From the NCBI GenBank assembly GCA_025141675.1, contig CP081161.1, positions 3,139,501 to 3,203,500 on the forward strand: a stretch of 64,000 bases of DNA, written 5' to 3'. Source of the DNA: Rhodobacteraceae bacterium S2214. GTDB taxonomy: Bacteria > Pseudomonadota > Alphaproteobacteria > Rhodobacterales > Rhodobacteraceae. The number at the start of each line of letters is the position of its first letter. Position 1 is the first letter of the stretch. A program made the position numbers and the translations under genes. Of this stretch, positions 7,832 through 16,390 are shown piece by piece. The notes beneath the pieces are model-generated. The model had not been told where the DNA came from. It saw only the letters and a program-made list of their open reading frames with translations, and did not search any database.

Positions 7832-8641
7832 GTGGCGCATATTATCGTTGTCGGAAACGAAAAAGGTGGGGCAGGCAAATCCACCGTATCAATGCACGTT
7901 GCAACGGCGCTTTCGCGGATGGGGCATAAGGTTGGCTGTCTGGATCTGGACCTGCGCCAAAAGACGATGGGACGCTATATTTCCAATCGTTCGGCATTCA
8001 TGGCGAAAAGCGATTTGGACCTGCCGACCCCTGATTATCAGGATTTGCCAGAAATCGATCAGGCGTCCGTGCCTGACGGTGAAAACATCCACGATCATCG
8101 TCTGTCGATGGCCGTTGCTGGACTTGAACCAGAAAACGATTTCATTCTGATCGACTGCCCAGGATCGCACACACGGCTTAGCCAAGTGGCCCATTCGTTG
8201 GCCGATACTTTGATCACCCCACTCAATGACAGCTTCATTGACTTTGATCTGCTGGCCCACGTGGACAGCGATGGTGAAGAAATCACTGGTCCTTCTGTCT
8301 ATTCCGAAATGGTCTGGAATGCGCGCCAACTGCGTGCACGTGCGGGGCTTTCTCCGATCGACTGGATCGTCGTGCGCAACCGGATGGGTGCGCAGCAGAT
8401 GGTCAACAAGGAAAAAATGGAACGGGTGATTGCCAAGCTGTCAAAGCGGATCGGATTTCGGACAGCACCCGGTTTCAATGAACGTGTGATCTTCCGCGAA
8501 CTATTTCCACGGGGTCTGACCCTACTTGATCTGCGTGATCTTGGCGTGAAGGGGTTGAACATTTCAAACGTCGCTGCACGCAACGAATTGCGCGGTTTGA
8601 TTTCAGCGTTGAATTTGCCGGGTGTAACCGTCGATTTTTGA
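7832..8641 (+). CDS. mipZ: division plane positioning ATPase MipZ
   Basis: A ParA-superfamily ATPase of 269 residues. The deviant Walker A, K-G-G-A-G-K-S-T, is at 11-18, followed by a switch-like L-D-L-D-L-R-Q-K-T near residues 37-45 and F-I-L-I-D-C-P-G-S (Walker B). The V-I-V-V-G-N-E-K-G-G-A-G-K-S start and the L-D-L-R-Q combination are characteristic of MipZ rather than ParA or MinD. In Caulobacter MipZ forms a bipolar gradient around ParB-bound origins and blocks FtsZ near the poles, placing the septum at mid-cell. GTG is the start codon, after GAGGGTAAATCA. The gene is monocistronic. Confidence 0.9.
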   Translation: MAHIIVVGNEKGGAGKSTVSMHVATALSRMGHKVGCLDLDLRQKTMGRYISNRSAFMAKSDLDLPTPDYQDLPEIDQASVPDGENIHDHRLSMAVAGLEPENDFILIDCPGSHTRLSQVAHSLADTLITPLNDSFIDFDLLAHVDSDGEEITGPSVYSEMVWNARQLRARAGLSPIDWIVVRNRMGAQQMVNKEKMERVIAKLSKRIGFRTAPGFNERVIFRELFPRGLTLLDLRDLGVKGLNISNVAARNELRGLISALNLPGVTVDF

Positions 8642-8762
8642 TCAAAGTGTAAGGGCTGATTAGCACTTTTTCGTCAAGATGACGTTGAGAGCGAATTAAT
8701 GGTTCTCTTTCGGTGAAGACACTGCCTAATAATGGGGCAATTGAACCGGCGAAGGACACGTC

Positions 8763-10388
8763 ATGCTGCGTATTATCTATGAACACCAACGGTATCTTGC
8801 GCTTTGTGTCGCAGCTATTCTTACGGTGATTGCTTGGTTGTGCTGGATCATTGACGATTGGCCCTTCACCCTTGTCGTGATCACGGGGGGACTGACCGCG
8901 CTTGGCATCTACGATATGTTTCAAACCAAGCACGCGATTACCAAAAACTATCCGCTGATCGGCCATATGCGGTTTTTGTTCGAAAAGATTCGTCCTGAAA
9001 TCCAGCAATATCTAATCGAAGGCGATCTTGAAGAAGTACCCTTTTCCCGCGAACAACGTGCGCTTGTCTATCAACGTGCAAAGGGGGCCGAGGATAAGCG
9101 TCCATTCGGGACCATGCGAGGCGTCTATGATGCCGGTTACGGCTGGTTGACCCATTCCATCGTGCCGACGCATTTCGAAAACACGGACTTCCGTGTCGAC
9201 ATCGGCGGTAAAGATTGCAAACAGCCCTATGCCGCGTCGCTTTTCAACATCTCTGCGATGAGCTTTGGATCACTGTCCGCCAACGCCATCAGCGCCCTAA
9301 ACAAAGGTGCGAAGATGGGTGGATTCGCCCATGACACGGGCGAAGGTGGCATCAGCCGTTACCATAAAGAAGGCGGCGGTGACCTTATCTATGAAATCGG
9401 GTCCGGTTACTTTGGCTGCCGCGATGATGATGGCAACTTTAATCCCGAAAAGTTCAAGGAACGCGCCGGACAAGATCAAGTCAAAATGATTGAAATCAAG
9501 CTGTCGCAGGGCGCAAAGCCCGGCCATGGCGGGATGCTTCCAGCCGCAAAGATCACGCCCGAAATTGCAGAAGCTCGCGACATCCCGATGGGACAGGATT
9601 GCGTGTCCCCTGCATCGCATTCATCGTTCTCGACACCGATGGAACTTGTTCAGTTCATTAAACAACTTCGCGATCTGTCAGATGGAAAACCCGTCGGGTT
9701 TAAGCTTTGCATCGGGCACCGTCGTGAATTTATGTGCATTGTCAAAGCAATGCTTGAAACCGGGATCACGCCAGACTTCATCGTTGTTGATGGTACTGAA
9801 GGCGGGACGGGTGCCGCCCCTATCGAATTCACGAACCATGTTGGCATGCCGATGGTCGAAGGTTTGACCTTCGTGCACAATACTTTGCGTGGTGCCGGTT
9901 TGCGCGACGAAATCAAGATCGGCGTGGCCGGTAAGATTACATCGGCCTTCCATATCGCAAAGGCTTTGGCGCTTGGTGCGGATTGGTGCAATTCGGCACG
10001 CGGCTATATGTTTGCGATTGGCTGTATTCAGGCCCAAGCCTGCCACACAAATCACTGCCCCGTCGGCGTCACGACGCAGGACCCTATCCGCCAAAAAGCG
10101 CTTGATGTTGAAAACAAAAGCCAGCGTGTCGCACGATACCATCGTGAAACGCTGAAGGCATTGGGTGAAATGGCTGGTGCTGCTGGGCTTGAAGAACCAC
10201 GCGGTTTCTTGCCCTATCACTTCATGCAACGCGAAGCGGATAGCAAAATGAAGGAAGGCTCCGATGCTTTCCCGTATTTGCCGCGTAAATTCTTGCTCGA
10301 AGAAGGCGAAGACCACATCGAATATCGCCAACGGTGGCGCCGGGCCGATGCAAACAGCTTTGCACCGCCGGAAAAGCCTGCGAACTAA
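8763..10388 (+). CDS. membrane-anchored FMN-binding glutamate synthase family protein
   Basis: A 541-residue protein with two N-terminal membrane segments (about residues 10-28 and 34-53) followed by a TIM-barrel like the FMN/synthase domain of glutamate synthase. Visible features are AASLFNISAMSFGSLSANAISALNKGA, GEGGISRYH, K-P-G-H-G-G-M-L-P, V-D-G-T-E-G-G-T-G-A-A-P, and CNSARGYMFAIGCIQAQACH..CPVGVTTQ with clustered cysteines. The glutaminase domain is missing, as is usual for this subfamily, which is widespread in proteobacteria and of uncertain reaction. No partner gene adjoins it. Confidence 0.87.
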   Translation: MLRIIYEHQRYLALCVAAILTVIAWLCWIIDDWPFTLVVITGGLTALGIYDMFQTKHAITKNYPLIGHMRFLFEKIRPEIQQYLIEGDLEEVPFSREQRALVYQRAKGAEDKRPFGTMRGVYDAGYGWLTHSIVPTHFENTDFRVDIGGKDCKQPYAASLFNISAMSFGSLSANAISALNKGAKMGGFAHDTGEGGISRYHKEGGGDLIYEIGSGYFGCRDDDGNFNPEKFKERAGQDQVKMIEIKLSQGAKPGHGGMLPAAKITPEIAEARDIPMGQDCVSPASHSSFSTPMELVQFIKQLRDLSDGKPVGFKLCIGHRREFMCIVKAMLETGITPDFIVVDGTEGGTGAAPIEFTNHVGMPMVEGLTFVHNTLRGAGLRDEIKIGVAGKITSAFHIAKALALGADWCNSARGYMFAIGCIQAQACHTNHCPVGVTTQDPIRQKALDVENKSQRVARYHRETLKALGEMAGAAGLEEPRGFLPYHFMQREADSKMKEGSDAFPYLPRKFLLEEGEDHIEYRQRWRRADANSFAPPEKPAN

Positions 10389-10486
10389 CAAAAGATTAGT
10401 TTCAGGTTTCCCTTTTCCCGCATGGCGAGGGTGGTCTTCCTTTGGTCTTCTATGCAATTTGCGCGTGACAAATTCGGAGAACCGCA

Positions 10487-11929
10487 ATGTCCAATAACCT
10501 GACACTAGACCCTTCTGACTGGGACGCATTTCGGGCGTCCGCGCATGAAATGTTGGACGCATCCATCAACCAGATGATGGCTGCGCGCGAAGGTCGGGTT
10601 TGGACGCCATTACCAGAAGATCAAAAGCAAGGTTTCACTGGCCCGTTGCCCCGCGAAGGTCGCGATGTCACCAATCAAATGGAGGCGCTTATGCCCCATG
10701 GCGTTGGGAACACGCACCCAAGGTTCTTTGGTTGGGTCCATGGGGCTGGCACACCGTCGAACATACTGGCTGATATCACCGCCGCCGCGATGAACGCCAA
10801 CCTTGGTGGGCGTGATCACGGGGCAATCTACGTTGAAAAACAGGTTGTTGATTGGTGCCGCGAAATCTTTGATTTTCCGGCGGATAGCAGCGGATTGATT
10901 GTTTCTGGCACATCAATTGCGACGTTGATCGCGTTGAAAGCCGCACGTGATCGGATCACTGGTTTTGAAAGCCGTAAAACGGGTCGTCCCGAAAAATTGG
11001 TCGGCTACACGTCGACACAAACCCATACCTGCGTCGCGCGCACCTTTGACATCCTTGGGATTGGCAGCGATGCGCTCCGCAAAATTCCGGTCAACGCGCA
11101 ATTCGAAATTGACTGCGACGCTCTGCGACTTGCTATCGATGAAGACCGAAAAGCCGGTTTCACACCGTTTGTGATCGTCGGTACCGCGGGCGCTGTTAAC
11201 GTCGGTGCCATTGATGATTTGGACCAATTGGCCAGCATCAGTAAGGATCAAGATTTGTGGTTCCACGTCGATGGTGCTTTCGGCGCGCCCGGTATGCTGA
11301 GCGATCTGCTGCGCCCCAAACTGAAGGGGCTGTCAAAAGCTGACTCTATTGCGTTTGATTTCCACAAATGGCTGCACGTCAATTATGACGCCGGTATGAT
11401 CTTGATGCGTTCTGAAGACACACACAGACGCACGTTTTCAGAACGTCCGGACTATCTGAAGGGCGCGGATCGTGGGCTTGCTGCAGGAAACCCATGGCCG
11501 ACCGAATATGGACCTGAATTGTCGCGCGGCTTCCGTGCCTTGAAAGTTTGGTCGCAGCTGGCAACACATGGCACGGAAAAATTGGGGGCATTGATCACCC
11601 GAAACTGCGAGCAAGCACAATATCTAGCCAAGTTGGTTGATGAAACTGACGGCTTTGAACGTTTGGCACCAGTGCCAATGCAAATCTGCTGCTTCCGGTT
11701 TTGTCCGGATGATGCACCGCATGACAAAATCGACCTGCTCAACGATGAAATTGTTATGCGCCTGCAGGAAGACGGCATCGCAGCGCCATCCACGACGTTG
11801 ATCGATGGCAAAAACGCGATCCGTGTGAACATCACAAATCACCGCACAACCTTCGAAGATCTCGATCTTCTGGTTCGCGAAATCAATCGTATCGGGCGCT
11901 TGATCGTTTCTGAATGGGCAGAAACCTAA
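10487..11929 (+). CDS. PLP-dependent decarboxylase (aromatic-L-amino-acid decarboxylase family)
   Basis: A 480-residue group II PLP decarboxylase. The segment D-S-I-A-F-D-F-H-K-W-L-H-V-N-Y-D carries the Schiff-base lysine (H-K-W); upstream are SGLIVSGTSIATLIALKAARD (phosphate-binding) and W-F-H-V-D-G-A-F-G-A-P with the ring-binding Asp. The N-terminal part, T-H-P-R-F-F-G-W-V-H-G-A-G-T-P-S, is typical of bacterial aromatic or tyrosine/DOPA decarboxylase relatives. The amino-acid substrate cannot be told. Its stop abuts the 3' end of the convergent Hint gene with no spacer. Confidence 0.87.
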   Translation: MSNNLTLDPSDWDAFRASAHEMLDASINQMMAAREGRVWTPLPEDQKQGFTGPLPREGRDVTNQMEALMPHGVGNTHPRFFGWVHGAGTPSNILADITAAAMNANLGGRDHGAIYVEKQVVDWCREIFDFPADSSGLIVSGTSIATLIALKAARDRITGFESRKTGRPEKLVGYTSTQTHTCVARTFDILGIGSDALRKIPVNAQFEIDCDALRLAIDEDRKAGFTPFVIVGTAGAVNVGAIDDLDQLASISKDQDLWFHVDGAFGAPGMLSDLLRPKLKGLSKADSIAFDFHKWLHVNYDAGMILMRSEDTHRRTFSERPDYLKGADRGLAAGNPWPTEYGPELSRGFRALKVWSQLATHGTEKLGALITRNCEQAQYLAKLVDETDGFERLAPVPMQICCFRFCPDDAPHDKIDLLNDEIVMRLQEDGIAAPSTTLIDGKNAIRVNITNHRTTFEDLDLLVREINRIGRLIVSEWAET

Positions 11930-13003
11930 TTAAAATCGGCGCGGCGCGCGAGCATCCGCCTGTAAGATAGCGGCATCACTCGCGGACAACTTGCGGCGTG
12001 CGTAGCCGCCGTATGCCATTGGATTACCTCGAATTTCAGGAACGCGGGTCAAAAGTCTTGATTGTTCTTCCTTCCGTAGCGAACCAAGAGCCGCACTTGC
12101 TGGATGGAAACTTTCAGTGGGCACACCGTTCGCAAATACGATCTCGTGCTGCCCTAACATCATGTGAATATAGGTGACGTGGGTTAGGCCGTGCGCCCGC
12201 ACGATGGTGCTGTCGTTAACTAGATTTTTCGCAGAGACTAAAACTTCATCCGCGTTGAACAATGTGCGCGCGCGCGCCCCCCGCAATACCATACGATGAT
12301 CCGGTGACACCAAAAGCCCGGCGTCTGGGACATCCTTGTCCAATGCACCTTCACGCAGTCGGATTGGCCGGAGATGGGGTTGTGCCTTCATTCGCGCGCC
12401 AGAGATCAAGCGACGCCCGATCCACAAAATTTCGGCTTTGCCGTTATCTTGCGTTTGGACGTAGTCGCCTTCCATCAAAGCGGAAACGTCACGGGCGCCG
12501 TCTGGCGTCATAATTGCGGTTCCGGGCGTGAAACATATCACGCCACCCGCATCTTGTGATGGCGCGTGCCTTACCGACGCTTTGATTTCCTCTTTGACGA
12601 CCCACAAAACCGTATCTTGCGGGGGCACTGTGTCTTGGAACATGAGTAAGGGCTTCTTGCCCGCCCCCATACCAATAACAGTCACGATCCAAAGATCGCG
12701 CCCGTCGGTGACCGAAAAATAACTGCCAAAAATGGTGAGTTCTTCATCGTCGGTCTGCGTCGGAGACTGAAGCGCATCGCCAAACATCTGCTGGACTTTC
12801 AGACCGGCACGACGCCGCAAATCGGCTTGCCCCAGCGGGTTATCCAACAACAAAACGTCGCTCGGTCCATCGACCCGCGTTGTATTGCCTGTCCACACCC
12901 AACCGACACCTGGTTTGACTGCGCAAACGTTCGGGGACATTTCCCCATCAATCGCAGTCTGTGCCCACGGGATAACGAACGTGCCACGAAAGCCCGTTTT
13001 CAT
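11930..13003 (-). CDS. Hint-domain protein (Hint_2, hedgehog/intein type)
   Basis: A 357-residue protein. The first ~120 residues form a conserved roseobacter leader starting MKTGFRGTFVIPWAQTAIDG; then G-V-I-C-F-T-P-G-T-A-I-M-T-P-D-G begins the Hint module, with the potential nucleophile Cys157. The motif V-S-P-D-H-R-M-V-L supplies the usual Hint histidine, and TIVRAHGLTHVTYIHMMLGQHEIVFANG the closing strands. Hint domains autoprocess proteins by thioester formation; here about 100 residues follow the core, and whether cleavage occurs is unknown. The ATG at 13003 is preferred over a TTG at 13087 because MKTGF is the family start. Confidence 0.85.
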   Translation of the reverse strand: MKTGFRGTFVIPWAQTAIDGEMSPNVCAVKPGVGWVWTGNTTRVDGPSDVLLLDNPLGQADLRRRAGLKVQQMFGDALQSPTQTDDEELTIFGSYFSVTDGRDLWIVTVIGMGAGKKPLLMFQDTVPPQDTVLWVVKEEIKASVRHAPSQDAGGVICFTPGTAIMTPDGARDVSALMEGDYVQTQDNGKAEILWIGRRLISGARMKAQPHLRPIRLREGALDKDVPDAGLLVSPDHRMVLRGARARTLFNADEVLVSAKNLVNDSTIVRAHGLTHVTYIHMMLGQHEIVFANGVPTESFHPASAALGSLRKEEQSRLLTRVPEIRGNPMAYGGYARRKLSASDAAILQADARAPRRF

Positions 13004-13122
13004 GCCAATTACCTCTGCCTCACAAGTCGCTACATCTTTTTCGTGCAGCGTTCTTGCAGTGAGCCTAGGCCAATTGCCGTAAACCAATCAAGTCACGTCA
13101 AGTATATCGCGTAAGTTCTTGG

Positions 13123-14028
13123 TCAGAAGTTGAAATTAAGCTTCAGTGACCCAGTCAGCTGGCCCTCTGGTTGCCCTTCAAATTCGGGTGTTAGGTAACT
13201 GAGACCGTAAAACACTGAAGTGTCGCTTTCACTTTGCCAATGCATGCCAGCACGCAATCGGCCCCGTCGGTCCGTCGCGACAACGCCCCGTTCCGCTGGA
13301 AAATACGCACTATCGGCAACGGCAGCTAGATCCGCACCAAGAACAAATGCGAACCCAGAATCTGCAGTCTCCGTTCCATGATAAAGATGTCCAGTCGTCA
13401 CATCCCTAATCAAAATATCGGACGTTATGTTCCGTCCCAGCACGACATCGGCCCCGAAACGTGCGACGTCCTCTGGACCGATTTGTAATTCGGCAAATGG
13501 TCTTGCCGTGATAAAGTCGGTCAATTGAACGTTTTCCGCTGCTTCAGCCGTTAAACCAAGGTGAAATGCGTTTCCCAATTGACTATCGGTGAACCGCACC
13601 TGTGCAAGTCCGAGTTGGTCATGTGCCCGTTCTTGGAAACGGGATAGGCCCGTTTGTGGCCCGATCGCTGTGACATCGACACCAACCGTACCACGAAATG
13701 TATCCTGTCCAAAATGGCTGTGCACACCCAGCGATAACGCCCCAGCATATGGGCGATCGCCCGGGGCATCCCCAATTCCGTCAGACGCCATAATCGCCGA
13801 ACGCAGCCGATATTCCCTGATGCTACCGAATTCTAACGGTGTCCTGTCCCAATTGCTGGGGCCGCGCACAAAACTGTGGACGTAGCTGCCAGTTTGATAA
13901 CGGTCACGGCCATCACCGAAAAAATCGTTTGTAAACAAACGTCCTTCACCCAGCGCATCACGCGATTGCGCGTGTGAAGCTGTCCCAAAAGGTACAAGCA
14001 AAACCAGTAATAAAAAAAGGCAGCGCAT
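13123..14028 (-). CDS. LpxR-family lipid A deacylase
   Basis: A 301-residue outer-membrane barrel candidate with signal peptide MRCLFLLLVLLVPFGTASHAQS. The mature start, L-F-T-N-D-F-F-G-D-G-R-D-R-Y-Q-T-G-S-Y, matches the N-D and T-G region of LpxR, and IGPQTGLSRFQERAHDQLG keeps the catalytic-type histidine. It ends LTGSLKLNFNF, a terminal beta strand with a C-terminal Phe. LpxR of Salmonella removes the 3'-acyloxyacyl group from lipid A. The ATG at 14028 is chosen because it opens the signal peptide; an upstream in-frame start at 14118 would add 30 unsupported residues. It is transcribed alone. Confidence 0.85.
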   Translation of the reverse strand: MRCLFLLLVLLVPFGTASHAQSRDALGEGRLFTNDFFGDGRDRYQTGSYVHSFVRGPSNWDRTPLEFGSIREYRLRSAIMASDGIGDAPGDRPYAGALSLGVHSHFGQDTFRGTVGVDVTAIGPQTGLSRFQERAHDQLGLAQVRFTDSQLGNAFHLGLTAEAAENVQLTDFITARPFAELQIGPEDVARFGADVVLGRNITSDILIRDVTTGHLYHGTETADSGFAFVLGADLAAVADSAYFPAERGVVATDRRGRLRAGMHWQSESDTSVFYGLSYLTPEFEGQPEGQLTGSLKLNFNF

Positions 14029-14172
14029 AAATATGGCCTTCAAAGCAAGAGCGCCCCCACTCCCGTTCAACAGGAGTAGCGACCGATTTCGATTCCCGCC
14101 AGATGGCAAAATCAACAACCTTAGAGTCGCATCAAGAATACAACACTAGGTTAACTCGCTTTTGAAAACGCA

Positions 14173-14205
14173 AAACGCCGGGCACATTTTCATGGCCCGG
14201 CGTTT
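14173..14205 (-). terminator. terminator of the proXWV transcript
   Basis: An 11-bp perfect stem, AAACGCCGGGC / GCCCGGCGTTT, with an 11-base loop. On the minus strand it follows the proV stop by about 16 bases and is trailed by TTTTGCGTTTT. Confidence 0.8.
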
Positions 14206-14221
14206 CACAATGCATTTTGGC

Positions 14222-15259
14222 TTAAGCCGCCGATGACACCCGCGGCACCAGCGCTTTTACAAGCACCCGCATATCGAGCTGACCAATCGCATCACCATCT
14301 TTCATCACGCGGTAAACCAGACGGGTATCGCCTTCCGACTGTGCGATCAGGCTTTCAAGGTTGTCGTTGGCTTCAACGTCTCCTGCGTATTCAGTCCCGT
14401 CGACCAAAGGTGACATGACAGACCGCACACGCAAAACGCGCGCGCGATTGATGTCGCTGACAAAGTCTTCAATGTACGGGTCCGCTGGGTTCAGCAGAAT
14501 ACCCTGCGGTTCGCCCTGCTGAATAACCGCACCGTCCTTCAGAATGACCAGGTGATCCGCGAGCTTCAGCGCTTCATCAAGATCGTGGGTAATAAAGACA
14601 ATCGTCTTTTTCAGCTCGACCTGAAGCTCAAGCAGCAGGTTTTGCATGTCGGTCCGGATCAGCGGATCAAGCGCGGAAAACGCTTCGTCCATCAGCATAA
14701 TGTCAGAGTTAGACGTCAAAGCACGTGCAATACCAACACGTTGCTGCATCCCGCCGGACAATTCAGACGGGTAGCGGTTTTCGTAACCATCAAGGCCAAC
14801 GCGGGCCAACCATTTGGTTGCTTCGGCTTCACGTTCTGCCTTCGGGACGTCTTGGACTTCCAACGCCATCGCCGCGTTCTGCAGAACAGTCCGGTGTGGC
14901 AAAAGCGCGAATTTCTGAAACACCATCGACATTTTTTCTTGGCGCATGCGCCGCAGATCGACTTGGTTCAGCTGCATCACGTCTTCGCCGTCGACCAAGA
15001 TTTCGCCGCTTGTCGGTTCGATCAAGCGGTTCAAATGGCGGATCAGTGTCGATTTACCTGAGCCCGACAAGCCCATCACAACCGTGATCTCGCCTGCTTG
15101 CATATCGACGTTAATATCCTGCAAACCAAGAACGTGTTTGTGGGCATCGAGCAGTTCAGGTTTCCCCATCCCTGCCCGGACATGTTCCATCATTGCTTTG
15201 TCCCGCGGGCCAAAAATCTTGTAGAGGCCGCGCAGGCTGACTTTGGGTGTATTACTCAT
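14222..15259 (-). CDS. proV: glycine betaine/proline-type ABC transporter, ATP-binding protein
   Basis: The energy-coupling subunit of a quaternary-amine importer. The 345-residue protein has Walker A G-L-S-G-S-G-K-S-T (63-71), signature L-S-G-G-M-Q-Q-R-V-G-I-A-R-A-L, Walker B I-M-L-M-D-E-A-F-S-A-L-D-P-L and the switch I-T-H-D-L-D-E-A-L. The first 55 residues are the extended ProV/OpuAA N-terminus (K-I-F-G-P-R). The last ~80 residues form a single CBS-like regulatory part, used in related transporters to sense ionic strength. It is last in the proX-proW-proV set, 11 bases after proW. Confidence 0.93.
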   Translation of the reverse strand: MSNTPKVSLRGLYKIFGPRDKAMMEHVRAGMGKPELLDAHKHVLGLQDINVDMQAGEITVVMGLSGSGKSTLIRHLNRLIEPTSGEILVDGEDVMQLNQVDLRRMRQEKMSMVFQKFALLPHRTVLQNAAMALEVQDVPKAEREAEATKWLARVGLDGYENRYPSELSGGMQQRVGIARALTSNSDIMLMDEAFSALDPLIRTDMQNLLLELQVELKKTIVFITHDLDEALKLADHLVILKDGAVIQQGEPQGILLNPADPYIEDFVSDINRARVLRVRSVMSPLVDGTEYAGDVEANDNLESLIAQSEGDTRLVYRVMKDGDAIGQLDMRVLVKALVPRVSSAA

Positions 15260-15270
15260 ATCATCAGCCC

Positions 15271-16311
15271 TTAATGCGACGTTGCTTTGCTGGCCTTATC
15301 CACACGGGACAAAGCAGCTTTAGATGTACGGTCAAGGATCACAGCCAAAAGCACGATGCCAATACCACCAACGATACCCACGCCGAGTTCGAGCTGGCGA
15401 ATACCGATCAACACGTTACGTCCTAGACCCGGTGCGGACACCAGCGATGCGATCACAACCATTGCGAGGCTCATCATGATGGTCTGGTTCACCCCTGCCA
15501 TAATGTTCGGCAATGCCAACGGCAGTTCAACTTTGACCAAGCGTTGCTTGGAATCCATGCCAAACGCGTTCGCCGCTTCAATCACGTCCTTGTCGACCAA
15601 GCGGATGCCGAGATCGGTCAGTCGGATGACCGGCACGATGGCGTAAAGAATGATGGCGATACCGTATAGCTTTGATTCCGTTACTGAAAACAGGAAGATT
15701 AGCGGGATCAGGTACACAAAGGTCGGCAAGGTCTGTAGCAAATCCAGAACCGGCACTGTTGCCTTTTGCAACCTGTCAGATTTCGACATCGCGATCCCGA
15801 TAGGAACCCCCAAAAGAACCGATATCGACGTACAGACAAAGATAATCGACAGGGTCTGCATTGCGACGTCGTAGTGATCGACAAGCCCCAATGCGAACAG
15901 TGAAATGGCCACAAATATGGTCACGCCAATCGAACGCGACGCGTAATATGCAAGGATCAACAATGCAGTAATCAACAACCACCAAGGTGTTGCTTCAAAC
16001 AACCACAACGCACCATCAAGCATCCATGAAAGCGGCTGTGTGATCGGATCCAGAACCGCTTTCAAAGCAGGCTTCGCCGCGAGAAACCCAGTCTCGATCG
16101 CAGCAGTAACGTCCCTGCTTTGTCCAATCGAGGAACAGGCCTCGTTCAGGTTATCCAAAGATGGAAACGGAAAAATCTCGGCATTCGGATCAACTGCATC
16201 AGCATTATTTTGCTTAAGTAGATCTGCCATCGACATAGGTGCGTCGGACGCATTTCTGTCGCACCAATCGCGTAGGCCAAGCGCGTTAAAAAGCCCGTCG
16301 TAAAATGCCAT
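15271..16311 (-). CDS. proW: glycine betaine/proline-type ABC transporter, permease
   Basis: The membrane subunit, 346 residues from ATG 16311. A hydrophilic N-terminal ~90 residues precede at least six membrane segments. The binding-protein-dependent permease signature is visible as D-V-I-E-A-A-N-A-F-G-M-D-S-K-Q-R-L-V-K-V-E-L-P-L-A-L-P-N-I-M-A-G (EAA loop), which contacts ProV. The long cytoplasmic start is shared with ProW of enterobacteria. The 79 bases between proX and proW hold a hairpin (16342-16371). An in-frame upstream start at 16350 lies within that hairpin region and is not favoured. Confidence 0.93.
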   Translation of the reverse strand: MAFYDGLFNALGLRDWCDRNASDAPMSMADLLKQNNADAVDPNAEIFPFPSLDNLNEACSSIGQSRDVTAAIETGFLAAKPALKAVLDPITQPLSWMLDGALWLFEATPWWLLITALLILAYYASRSIGVTIFVAISLFALGLVDHYDVAMQTLSIIFVCTSISVLLGVPIGIAMSKSDRLQKATVPVLDLLQTLPTFVYLIPLIFLFSVTESKLYGIAIILYAIVPVIRLTDLGIRLVDKDVIEAANAFGMDSKQRLVKVELPLALPNIMAGVNQTIMMSLAMVVIASLVSAPGLGRNVLIGIRQLELGVGIVGGIGIVLLAVILDRTSKAALSRVDKASKATSH

Positions 16312-16341
16312 GTGTCCCCGTCCGTCTCTTATTTTGACAAA

Positions 16342-16371
16342 TGCCCCCACCTGTTTTCACAAATGGGGGCA
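16342..16371 (-). terminator. hairpin between proX and proW (partial attenuator)
   Basis: An 8-bp stem, TGCCCCCA / TGGGGGCA, with a 14-base loop, sits 20 bases after the proX stop and 31 before the proW start. No T-run follows, so it is more likely an mRNA-stabilising or weak attenuating hairpin that leaves the binding protein in excess. Confidence 0.5.
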
Positions 16372-16390
16372 CTATCACGAAATGAAGGTC

